From contig JBILNK010000080.1 in the NCBI GenBank assembly GCA_044375105.1, forward strand, positions 1-18,118: a stretch of 18,118 nucleotides of DNA, in the 5' to 3' direction. Made by a program: the position numbers and the translations under genes. Within the stretch, counting starts at the first letter, position 1. The number at the start of each line of letters is the position of its first letter. The stretch comes from JBIKLM01 sp044375105 (lineage in GTDB: Bacteria > Planctomycetota > UBA1135 > GCA-002686595). This document shows positions 7,347 to 13,604 of the stretch, in pieces. Under the pieces are notes generated by a model. The model searched no databases, was not told the DNA's origin, and saw only the letters and a list, made by a program, of their open reading frames with translations.

Positions 7347-7757
7347 ATGAAGCTCGATCCGATCCACCCGGCCGGCTGGGCGCCCGCCAAGGGCTACACC
7401 AACGGCGTCCTGGTGCGCGGCGACTGCGACCTGCTGTTCGTCGCCGGCCAGATCGCCTGGGACGCCGAGCAGCGCCTGGTGGGCCGCGGCGATTTCGTGG
7501 CCCAGTTCGCCCAGGCCCTCGGCAACGTGGTCGCGGTGGTGCGCGCCGCCGGCGGCTTCCCCGACGACCTGGCGCGCCTGACGATCTACGTGACCGACAA
7601 GCGCCTGTACCTGGAGCGCCTGCCCGAGGTCGGCGCCGCCTACCGCAGCCAGCTCGGCCGCCACTACCCCGCCATGGCCCTGGTCCAGGTCGCCGACCTG
7701 CTCGAACCCGGCGCCCTGGTCGAGATCGAAGCCACCGCCGCCATCAAGCGCCTCTGA
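7347..7757 (+). CDS. RidA/YjgF/UK114-fold protein lacking the usual catalytic Arg
   Basis: This is a 136-residue protein of the RidA (YER057c/UK114) fold. 'LLFVAGQIAWD' matches the family's strand with the G-Q motif, and 'LARLTIYVTDKRLY', 'YR' and 'LEPGALVEIEATA' match its core. RidA enzymes hydrolyse reactive enamine/imine intermediates, using an arginine in the 'P-A-R-S' position (Arg105 in E. coli numbering). Here the equivalent segment is 'YPAMALVQV', with Met110 where the Arg is expected, so imine deaminase activity is doubtful. It may be one of the Rid subfamilies without that residue, used in a catabolic pathway. It lies 14 bases after the second SDR, so it is probably the third gene of that operon. 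It converges on the kinase gene, with a hairpin between them. Confidence 0.88.
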   Translation: MKLDPIHPAGWAPAKGYTNGVLVRGDCDLLFVAGQIAWDAEQRLVGRGDFVAQFAQALGNVVAVVRAAGGFPDDLARLTIYVTDKRLYLERLPEVGAAYRSQLGRHYPAMALVQVADLLEPGALVEIEATAAIKRL

Positions 7758-7763
7758 CGTAAG

Positions 7764-7796
7764 CCCGTTTAGAACTCTCTGGCACGGCTAAGCGGG
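7764..7796. terminator. Inverted repeat between convergent ridA-like and kinase genes
   Basis: CCCGTTTAG (7764-7772) pairs with CTAAGCGGG (7788-7796) as a 9-bp stem with one G.U pair and a 15-nt loop. It sits exactly between the two convergent stop codons; the kinase TAG is inside the right arm. There is no strong T-run on either side, so it is at best a weak or factor-assisted bidirectional terminator. Confidence 0.45.
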
Positions 7797-8723
7797 TTCG
7801 GCAGGCTCCGGCCGTTTTCGGTCGGGGTCTATCCGTTCCATCGAAGCGAGCGTGCGGGCCAGGTGCAGGGCGCCGCGCCAGGGTTCGGGGCAGGGGACCG
7901 GGCGCGGGCTCAGGCCGGCGAGGCGGAGCTGTTGGCCGAGGGCGGCGGCGAGGTCGGGGCGGGAGAGCAGGAAGCCGCCGCTGGTCAGGAGGCCAAAGTC
8001 TTGGGGCAGGGCCGCGGCGCGGTGGGCGGCGCGGACCAGTTCGGCCAGCTCCTGGGCTGCGCTTTGGAGCAGGGCCTGCAGCGCCTCCGGGGCCTCAGCT
8101 TCGAGGCGTGCGAGCCAGGTCGGCAGGAGCGCGGCCCGTGCCGCGGGGCTCGGATCGGCGGGCAGGGCCCAGCCCAGGCTGCCGGCGATCCAGTGCACGG
8201 CCCACAGGGCGCTGCCGGGGTCGCCCGCGGCGGCGCTGGGGCCCTGGCCCCCGGCGCGCCAGCGCCGGCCCTCGCCGTCCACGGCCACGGCGATCGAGCC
8301 GGTGCCGGCGATCAGGCCGATGCGAGCGGGGCCCGCCAGCGGCACCTTCTGCGCCAGCAGCGCCTCGAAGTCCGGCAGGACGCAGACGCGCTCCGGCGGG
8401 GTCTCGAGCCGAGCGGCCAGGGCTGCTTCGAGGGCCGGGCCGCCGGCCGAAGCCCCGGCGATGCAGCACACGACCGCCGCCGGTGGCTCGATGCGTTCGT
8501 CGGCACCGCGTTTCGCGGCCGGATTCCACAGGCCAGCAGGTGCGTCCCTTTGGGCCCAGGCGGCGCACTCGAGCAGCCGCGCGAGGGTCGTTTCGAGGCC
8601 CTCCGTGCGCAGGTTGCCGGGGCCGCCCTGGGCCAAGCCCGGCAGCCCGCCCCGCGGCGAGCCCCAGGCGGCGCGGATGTGGCTGCCGCCGGCGTCGAAG
8701 GCCAACACGGGGCGCGGATTCAT
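7788..8723 (-). CDS. BadF/NAGK-type sugar kinase, probably MurNAc/GlcNAc kinase (MurK-like)
   Basis: This is a 311-residue ASKHA-fold kinase. The N-terminal 'LAFDAGGSHIRAAWG' is the phosphate-1 loop with Asp10. 'LPDFEALLA' carries the putative catalytic Asp118, and 'GLIAGTGSIAVAV' (GTGS at 140-143) is the second phosphate loop. 'GGQGPSAAAGDPGS' corresponds to the G-W-G...GDEGS motif, with Pro replacing Glu. The gene starts at ATG 8723 and overlaps the murQ stop by four bases (ATGA), so the two are translationally coupled. Clostridial MurK, of the same family, phosphorylates MurNAc and GlcNAc, and MurQ then cleaves MurNAc-6-phosphate. That pairing is the basis for the assignment. A pure GlcNAc kinase or a related hexosamine kinase cannot be excluded. 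Confidence 0.8.
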   Translation of the reverse strand: MNPRPVLAFDAGGSHIRAAWGSPRGGLPGLAQGGPGNLRTEGLETTLARLLECAAWAQRDAPAGLWNPAAKRGADERIEPPAAVVCCIAGASAGGPALEAALAARLETPPERVCVLPDFEALLAQKVPLAGPARIGLIAGTGSIAVAVDGEGRRWRAGGQGPSAAAGDPGSALWAVHWIAGSLGWALPADPSPAARAALLPTWLARLEAEAPEALQALLQSAAQELAELVRAAHRAAALPQDFGLLTSGGFLLSRPDLAAALGQQLRLAGLSPRPVPCPEPWRGALHLARTLASMERIDPDRKRPEPAEPA

Positions 8724-9613
8724 GCTTCGCCGAGGGCGCTCCTCAGGTGGCCGCCGTGCTGCTGGAGCCGCTCGCGCGCCGCCTCCGGGCTGAGGCCCAG
8801 CCGGGCTGCCACCACGGCCGTCTTGAGCTCGCCCCCGGCCGCGGCCAGGGCCGATTCGGCCGCCGGGCCCGAAAGCGGCGTCAGCGTGGTCAAGAGGCGC
8901 AGCGCGCGGCGGCGCAGCTTCAAATTGGTGGCCTGCACCTCGACCATCAGGTCCCCGTAGGTGCGCCCGAGCCGCACCATCACGCCGGTCGAGAGCGCGT
9001 TCAGGGCGATCTTGGTGGCCGTGCCGGCCTTGAGGCGCGTAGAGCCGGAGAGCATCTCGGGCCCCACGAGCAATTCGATGGCCAGCTCGGCCGCGCGCGC
9101 CAGGGGCGCCTCGGCCACGCAGCACAGGGCCAGGCCCAGGGCGCCCGCGGCCCGGGCCGCTTCCAGGGCGCCCAAGCAAAACGGCGTGCGCCCGGAGGCC
9201 GCGATCGCCAGCAGCACGTCCGCTGGCCCAAGCCCCGCAGCGCGCACCGCCGCGGCGCCCGCCTCCCGGTCGTCTTCGGCGCCTTCCACCGCGCGCAGCA
9301 ACGCGTCCGGCCCGCCCGCGAGCAGCGCCTGCACCCGCTCCGGAGGCGTGCCGAAGGTCGGCGGGCACTCCGCCGCGTCCAGGGCCCCCAGCCGCCCCGA
9401 GGTGCCCGCCCCCGCGTAGAACAAGCGTCCGCCGCCCGCGAGCCGCGCCGCGACCCGCTCCACGGCGGCCGCGATCGCCGGCGCCGCCGCTTCGACCGCC
9501 GCCAAAGTCTCGCGCTCGGCGCCCACCAGCCGCCGCACCAGCTCGCCCGTGTCGAGCAGGTCCAGGTCCCGGGCTCGTGGATGGCGGCCTTCGGTGGGGA
9601 GCTCGTCGAGCAT
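8720..9613 (-). CDS. murQ: N-acetylmuramic acid 6-phosphate etherase (MurQ)
   Basis: This is a 297-residue SIS-domain protein. The recognisable signature is 'RLFYAGAGTSGRLGALDAAE' followed by CPPTFGTPPE. The two catalytic glutamates of the family correspond to Glu82 (AAECPPTF) and Glu113 (EGAEDD). 'LLAIAASGRTPF' and 'EMLSGSTRLKAGTATKIALN' are further conserved sugar-phosphate-binding blocks. The C-terminal 'GPAAESALAAAGGELKTAVV' segment with 'GLSPEAARERL' is the helical UBA-like tail usual in MurQ. The enzyme removes D-lactate from MurNAc-6-P to give GlcNAc-6-P in cytoplasmic cell-wall recycling. It is transcribed leftward with the kinase directly downstream. Its start is 255 bases from the divergent propeller gene. 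Confidence 0.95.
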   Translation of the reverse strand: MLDELPTEGRHPRARDLDLLDTGELVRRLVGAERETLAAVEAAAPAIAAAVERVAARLAGGGRLFYAGAGTSGRLGALDAAECPPTFGTPPERVQALLAGGPDALLRAVEGAEDDREAGAAAVRAAGLGPADVLLAIAASGRTPFCLGALEAARAAGALGLALCCVAEAPLARAAELAIELLVGPEMLSGSTRLKAGTATKIALNALSTGVMVRLGRTYGDLMVEVQATNLKLRRRALRLLTTLTPLSGPAAESALAAAGGELKTAVVAARLGLSPEAARERLQQHGGHLRSALGEA

Positions 9614-9868
9614 GGGATGAGCCTACGCCAGCCGCGCATCGCAGGGGACCCAGGGAGTCCGCCGGGGGCCCCCATGGGAGTGCCCGCCCAGGACCGCCGC
9701 GGCAGGTACCGGGGGCTCGGCTCGGGCGGCTGGCCAAGGCCGCCAGGTTCGCCAAAAAAACTGCGGGCAGCGGCGGGACGGGGCCCGGATCCCGCGGATC
9801 TGCAGATCCGCGGGATCCGGATCTCGCCCACGAACGCGCCCCTTCTCGGGTCCTCGACACGACTCCCC
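9614..9868. promoter_or_regulatory. Divergent promoter region between murQ and the propeller gene
   Basis: These 255 non-coding bases must hold leftward and rightward promoters. The most notable element is the perfect palindrome at 9785-9820, described separately. A 7-A run lies at 9755-9761 and a GGGGGCCCCC palindrome near 9664. I cannot identify -10/-35 boxes with any confidence. Confidence 0.45.
9785..9820. repeat. Perfect 36-bp palindrome
   Basis: The left arm CCGGATCCCGCGGATCTG (9785-9802) is the exact reverse complement of the right arm 9803-9820, with no spacer, and the centre is CTGCAG. The symmetry ends at 9784/9821. Nested GGATCC and CCGCGG units make it look like GGATC/GATCC half-sites. 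It sits about 48 bases upstream of the propeller gene's ATG and about 170 bases from the murQ start. Its location in a divergent promoter region suggests an operator or a transcript hairpin. There is no adjacent T-run, so terminator function is unlikely. Confidence 0.9.
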
Positions 9869-11440
9869 ATGAACACAGCCAGCTTGTCCACCTCCCGGTC
9901 CCTGCCCTCCGCCTTCGTGGGCGCCTTGGCCCTCGGCCTCTGGGCTGCCAGCTCCAATGCCGCCGCGGCCCAGTCCTGCGCCTTCGCGCCCCTCGGACAG
10001 GGAACCTCGGGCACGGTTTTTCGCAGCCTGCAGGTGGACGAGGGCGCCGGCCCCAGCTTGATCGTGGGGGGGACCTTCCTCAGCGCCGGTGGGCTCTCGA
10101 TCAACAACATCGCCCGCTGGAATGGTCAGGGCTGGAGTCCCTTGGGCCTGGGTGTCAGCGGTACGGTGCGAGCCCTGCATCTGCACAACGACGGGACTGG
10201 GGAACAGCTGTATGTGGGCGGGCAGTTCTTCAGTGCCGGTGGGCTCAGCGGGACCAGCTTTCTGGCGCGCTGGAACGGCAGCGCTTGGTCCACCATTCCC
10301 GGTAAGCCGAACGGTGATGTCTTCAGCTTGGCCACCTTCGACGACGGCTCCGGCCCGGAGCTTTACGTCAGTGGCGACTTCACCCAGGCGGGTGGGCAGT
10401 CCGTCTCGCGGATCGCTCGGTGGAACGGATCCAGTTGGTCCGCCCTGGGCGCCGGGCTCAACAGCCGCGCCCGAGACCTGCAGGTCTACGACGACGGCTC
10501 TGGCCCAGCGCTTTACGTCGCCGGAGACTTCACCACCGTCAATGGCCAACCGGCGTCCCTGGTGGCCCGTTATCGCCAGGGGACTTGGACGCCCATCGGC
10601 CAGGGGCTTACAGGGGGCGGCATCGAGGCGCTCGAGGTCTACCAGGGCAGCCTGTATGCGGCCGGTTCGATCCGACCCGTGGGCGCCCCACCGATCGGCA
10701 ACTTCGTCGTTCGTTGGAACGGGTCCTCTTGGACAACGGTCGGCGATCTGATCGACAACGGAAGCCGAGCGCTGACCGTCGCCGACCTGGGGCAGGGACC
10801 GGAACTCTTCGTGGGCGGCAGCTTCCAGTTCATTGGCAACGTGGAAACCCCCCGTGTCGCCCGCTGGAATGGGCAGGCCTGGGTATCCCTGGGTCAGTCC
10901 AACAACCAGCAGGAGTTCGTGTCCGTGGATTCGCTGGGTAGTTTCGTTCAGGCGGGTGCACGTTCCCTGGTCCTGGGCGGAGGCTTCACTACCTGGAACG
11001 GCGCTCCAGCGAACCGCATCGTGGCATTCGCCTGCACAACCCCGATCCAGACCCTCCAGGGCTGCATCGGCAACCAAGCGCTGCTGACCGCCGATTCCAG
11101 CGCGGTGACCATCGGCCAGCCCTTTGCCGCGACTTTGAGCTCTTCGGGGTTCGCGGACGGCTTCGCCCAACTCTATGTCGGCGCCTCCGGCGTGAACGCG
11201 GGCGGCTGCGGACTTCCGCTGCCCGGACTGGGTGAGCTGCTGCTGGCTGCCCTGCCGGAACCGACGCCGACCGACGATGGCGTGTTCAATACGGGCGCCT
11301 TCCAGTTCCAAGTGGCAGTGCCCAACAACCCCAGCCTGGTGGGAAAGCAGCTCGCCTTGCAAGCGGTCGCCGTGGGACTCAGCCTGCCAGGCTTCCCGGC
11401 AGTTCTTTCCAACGCCCTGATCGCCACCGTGCAGCAGTGA
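9869..11440 (+). CDS. Secreted seven-repeat beta-propeller-like protein with conserved C-terminal domain
   Basis: This 523-residue protein starts with a signal peptide (about 1-34, ending SNAAAA before Gln35). Residues ~44-388 hold seven ~50-residue repeats with consensus 'DDGSGP.LYV.GDF...GG....IARWNG..WS.LG.G', each with the YVGG/YVAG strand and ARWNG-x-x-W strand. Seven such units suggest a kelch-like beta-propeller. Residues ~390-523 form a separate Cys- and Gly-containing domain with 'GLPLPGLGELLLAAL' and 'NPSLVGKQLALQAVAVG', homologous to the orphan fragment at 3731-4075. The frame is open far upstream (through antisense murQ), but the 9869 ATG is chosen for the signal peptide. Export across the inner membrane is predicted and the ligand is unknown. 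No enzymatic motif is seen. The stop codon is followed almost at once by mobile-element repeats. Confidence 0.85.
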   Translation: MNTASLSTSRSLPSAFVGALALGLWAASSNAAAAQSCAFAPLGQGTSGTVFRSLQVDEGAGPSLIVGGTFLSAGGLSINNIARWNGQGWSPLGLGVSGTVRALHLHNDGTGEQLYVGGQFFSAGGLSGTSFLARWNGSAWSTIPGKPNGDVFSLATFDDGSGPELYVSGDFTQAGGQSVSRIARWNGSSWSALGAGLNSRARDLQVYDDGSGPALYVAGDFTTVNGQPASLVARYRQGTWTPIGQGLTGGGIEALEVYQGSLYAAGSIRPVGAPPIGNFVVRWNGSSWTTVGDLIDNGSRALTVADLGQGPELFVGGSFQFIGNVETPRVARWNGQAWVSLGQSNNQQEFVSVDSLGSFVQAGARSLVLGGGFTTWNGAPANRIVAFACTTPIQTLQGCIGNQALLTADSSAVTIGQPFAATLSSSGFADGFAQLYVGASGVNAGGCGLPLPGLGELLLAALPEPTPTDDGVFNTGAFQFQVAVPNNPSLVGKQLALQAVAVGLSLPGFPAVLSNALIATVQQ

Positions 11441-11468
11441 TGCCGGTGATGCCGTGCCGCCGTGCCGC

Positions 11469-11546
11469 GGCCGCCGTGCCGCACACCGGTCGCGCTCCCT
11501 CGCATCGGGCCGCCGTGCCGCACACCGGTCGCGCTCCCTCGCATCG
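11469..11546. repeat. Perfect 39-bp tandem duplication
   Basis: Bases 11469-11507 and 11508-11546 are identical, beginning GGCCGCCGTGCCGCACACCG and ending CTCCCTCGCATCG. The unit contains a variant of the element's outer terminus (GTGCCGCACACC). It is the leftmost part of the mobile-element island, 28 bases after the propeller gene's stop. Confidence 0.95.
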
Positions 11547-11613
11547 AAAAGTACCGGAGCAATTTCAACCTCCCCCGGTTCGGTCGGTCTCCTGGGTATG
11601 GCACGACGACCCC
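11515..11613 (+). mobile_element. Extra left-end fragment of the RAYT element
   Basis: This ~99-bp stretch aligns without gaps, at a constant offset of 160 bases, with the left end of the intact element (11675-11773). It includes the first codons of the transposase (ATGGCACGACGACCCC, ATG at 11598), after which similarity stops. The outer terminus is diverged (GTGCCGCACACCGGTCGC versus GTGCCGCACACCAGTCGT). It is a truncated, non-coding left end. Confidence 0.85.
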
Positions 11614-11674
11614 CGTGCCCGTGCCCGTGCCTGCGTGCCGCCGTGCCGCACACCTGCAGCCGTGCCGTGCAGCC
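11614..11674. repeat. GTGCC-rich low-complexity spacer
   Basis: Irregular repeats of GTGCCC, GTGCCG and GCCGTGCCGCACACC fill the gap between the partial and intact left ends. They look like repeated slippage or insertion around the element terminus. No protein or RNA gene was recognised. Confidence 0.7.
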
Positions 11675-11757
11675 GTGCCGCACACCAGTCGTCCTCCTCT
11701 GCGACGAAAAGTACCTGAGCAATTGCAACCTCCCCTGGTTCGGTCGGTCTCCTGGGT

Positions 11758-12789
11758 ATGGCACGACGACCCCGGTACGACGATCCTGGAAGCTGGCACC
11801 ACGTCACCAACCGTGCGCTCTCGAAGCGGCCCTACTTCGAGTCGCGCGCGGACCAGCGGGCATTCCTCTTCTTCCTGGCGCGGGAGGTGCGGCGTGGGCG
11901 GCTGAAGGTGCATGCCTTCTGCCTGATGACTACCCACTTCCATCTGCTGCTGGAGAGTCTCGTAGGGGAGCTCTCGGAGGCCATGCGGGTGATCGAGAAC
12001 ACCTACTCGCGGCGTTTCAATCGCCTTCGACGGCGTGACGGGCCCCTGGTTCGGGCGCGGTTCTTCTCGAAGCCGGTTCGAACCGAGGGGTACCGGTTCG
12101 CCGTGGTGCGGTACATCGATCGCAACCCGGTTCGGGCTCGGATCGTTCTGCGGCCGGAAGATTACGAGTTTGGCAGTGCTCGAGGCCACATGTTCGGTGT
12201 AGGGCAGCCCTGGCTGGAGCGTCGCTGGGTTGCGTCGGTGCTCCGGTGGCCGAGGGGGCAGGGGCAGGGTCTGCCGGAAGCCTATCGAGAGGCCTTCGGG
12301 TGCAACGACCCTGCCCGGGCTCAGGCCTTGGACTCCCTGGTAGAGCAGCGCATGCATTCGGGGTCTCTCCTGGACCCGCTAGATGACCTGATCGGCGCCA
12401 AACCCGCCGCAATCCGCGCCTGGCTTGCGGCCAAAGCCCGCCTTGCCGATGGCCAGCGTATCAATCTTCCGGTTTGTACTCCGCAGGTGCTTCGCCGCGT
12501 CCTGACGCTGGATGCCAAGGAGCGCGGCCCCTGGTATGTGGAGGACCGATCGGATGTCCTCCGCGGACACGCCTTGGCTCAAGTCGCACTCCTTCGCGAG
12601 CTCTGCGGCGCGACCTGGCCCGACATCGCTCGGGCGGTGCAGGTGCCGCTCGGCCGCGCCCGGAGCCTGCGGTCAACCCACGATCGCTTGGTCAGCAGCT
12701 CTAGGGCCTACGCGGATCGCGTGAGCGGCATCGCCAAGCAAGCCATGGAGGCCACCCTGGGCAGAGAGTCGGCGGTGCGCCGGGGGTGA
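11758..12789 (+). CDS. REP-associated tyrosine transposase (RAYT, Y1/HUH family)
   Basis: This is a 343-residue transposase of the IS200/IS605-like TnpA_REP group. The N-terminal 'MARRPRYDDPGSWHHVTNRA' is typical of the family. The HUH motif is H60-F61-H62 in 'TTHFHLLLE', and the catalytic tyrosine is Y119 in 'RYIDRNPVRARIV'. These enzymes nick and join single-stranded DNA next to hairpins through a 5'-phosphotyrosine link. Residues ~230-343 form a C-terminal extension with a helix-turn-helix-like part (LRELCGATWPDIARAVQVPL), comparable to the DnaA-C-like tails of many long RAYTs. All catalytic residues seem intact, so it could be active. The 3' end of the gene (from about 12641) is duplicated twice downstream. 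The start is fixed by the conserved leader in the other left ends. Confidence 0.93.
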   Translation: MARRPRYDDPGSWHHVTNRALSKRPYFESRADQRAFLFFLAREVRRGRLKVHAFCLMTTHFHLLLESLVGELSEAMRVIENTYSRRFNRLRRRDGPLVRARFFSKPVRTEGYRFAVVRYIDRNPVRARIVLRPEDYEFGSARGHMFGVGQPWLERRWVASVLRWPRGQGQGLPEAYREAFGCNDPARAQALDSLVEQRMHSGSLLDPLDDLIGAKPAAIRAWLAAKARLADGQRINLPVCTPQVLRRVLTLDAKERGPWYVEDRSDVLRGHALAQVALLRELCGATWPDIARAVQVPLGRARSLRSTHDRLVSSSRAYADRVSGIAKQAMEATLGRESAVRRG

Positions 12790-12845
12790 GCGAAATGCCC
12801 CGGTACCGGTCGTTGCAGGAAAGAACGACTGGTGTGCGGCACCGG
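12641..12845 (+). repeat. Right-end repeat copy R1 (3' end of transposase gene plus terminus)
   Basis: This stretch recurs at 14020-14231 and 14241-14460. It contains the last ~50 codons of the transposase, the TGA, a conserved CGGGGGTGAGCGAAATGCCC segment and the terminal hairpin. It is the reference copy because the coding part is intact. Confidence 0.9.
12805..12833 (+). repeat. REP-like hairpin in R1
   Basis: ACCGGTCGTT (12805-12814) pairs with AACGACTGGT (12824-12833) around a 9-nt loop GCAGGAAAG, giving a 10-bp stem with one G.U pair. It lies 15 bases after the transposase stop and is the probable recognition hairpin for the HUH transposase. Confidence 0.8.
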
Positions 12846-12858
12846 GCTCGGCTCGGGG

Positions 12859-13473
12859 CTAACGTGAGGCAGCAGCGCGCTGGTCGGGATGGTCGGCGGG
12901 GGACTGCAGGACGCTTGGGCGCAGGACCATCAGTGTCAGGGGCCCGGCGGCAGGTTCGCCCCAGCAGAGAAGGAGCGCCGCCGAGCCGAGGGGCAGCTGG
13001 CGCGGGCCGGTGCCGCATCCCGCACCTGGAGCGCTGGTGAGCTCCAATTCGTAGCCGAGCCCGCCAGCGTTGGGGGTGCCGCGGACTGCGATCTCGCGGG
13101 GTCCAATGGAAGCACCGGCCTTGTCCAGGTCGTGGGCAGTGATGCGCCCAACCTCTCCCGGCTGGGTGAAAATAGCGGGTGCAGCAATGAGGCGCGTCCC
13201 GGGGTAGGCCTCGATAGACGCGAAGATCCGATTGAGGTCAGCGCTGGGGACCTCGGTCGATCCGTTGGCCCGCCCCGCGGCACGCCGCAACGTGCCGTCT
13301 GGGGCAAGCTCCACATCCCCAGGCACCTCGTACAACGCGCAGATCCAGAGAATCCGCGGATACTCAGCCAACGCAGCCTCCGGGGCCACGACAGTTGCTC
13401 CGCTTGACGAGGTATAGCGACAGCCAGCCAGGAGCACGACGAAGCAGGTGAGTGCCACGGGGAGCTTGCTCAT
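12859..13473 (-). CDS. Small lipoprotein of unknown function inside the mobile-element island
   Basis: This is a 204-residue protein. The ATG at 13473 has a plausible ribosome-binding site (GGAG, 9 bases upstream) and gives a signal peptide with lipobox LAGC (lipidated Cys18). The longer upstream open frame is Arg/Pro-rich and antisense to simple repeats, so it is rejected. The mature part starts with a Ser-rich linker, then 'YPRILWICALYEVPGDVELA', and a middle segment 'IEAYPGTRLIAAPAIFTQPG'. That segment recalls the 'L..P...T..G..A.I' strand pattern of secretin-type domains, but the likeness is weak and no family is claimed. The gene lies between the right end of the intact transposase element and the left end of the deleted copy, reading opposite to both. 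It could be passenger DNA or an old resident gene flanked by insertions. Confidence 0.65.
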   Translation of the reverse strand: MSKLPVALTCFVVLLAGCRYTSSSGATVVAPEAALAEYPRILWICALYEVPGDVELAPDGTLRRAAGRANGSTEVPSADLNRIFASIEAYPGTRLIAAPAIFTQPGEVGRITAHDLDKAGASIGPREIAVRGTPNAGGLGYELELTSAPGAGCGTGPRQLPLGSAALLLCWGEPAAGPLTLMVLRPSVLQSPADHPDQRAAASR

Positions 13474-13565
13474 GGTGTTGATCTCCGCAAGAAGGGGGTC
13501 AGACCGAGACCGAATCCTAACCGCCCAGCCCGGATAGGATACGGCCCCGGCCCGCGGCCCGGACG

Positions 13566-13604
13566 CCGGACGGCCGGACGGCCGGACGGAGCCGGGCCGG
13601 ACGG
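13566..13604. repeat. CCGGACGG 8-bp tandem repeat
   Basis: Three consecutive exact CCGGACGG units occupy 13566-13589, with a related CCGGACG before them and another CCGGACGG at 13597-13604. The array ends exactly where the left terminus of the deleted element begins. Confidence 0.85.

Larger units (their letters stand above)
11675..12842 (+). mobile_element. Intact RAYT-type element with 18-bp terminal inverted repeats
   Basis: The left terminus GTGCCGCACACCAGTCGT (11675-11692) has its exact reverse complement at 12825-12842, enclosing the 1168-bp element with one transposase gene. The right end contains a REP-like hairpin (12805-12833) whose 3' arm overlaps the inverted repeat. The 5' leader (11693-11757) is conserved in the two other left ends in the window. 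REP-associated transposases are typically flanked by inverted hairpin-forming repeats, which fits. Confidence 0.8.

Noticed and set aside
8108..9868. N-terminal extension of the propeller gene through antisense kinase and murQ
   Set aside because: The extension is low-complexity Arg/Pro/Ala sequence, and the signal peptide at 9869 marks the true start.
11560..11600. tRNA-like GGTTCGGTC segment
   Set aside because: No cloverleaf could be folded, and the same segment is the conserved leader of the transposase gene in all left ends.
11469..11700. CRISPR array
   Set aside because: The two 39-bp units are directly adjacent with no spacers, and the other repeats are irregular and match transposon ends.
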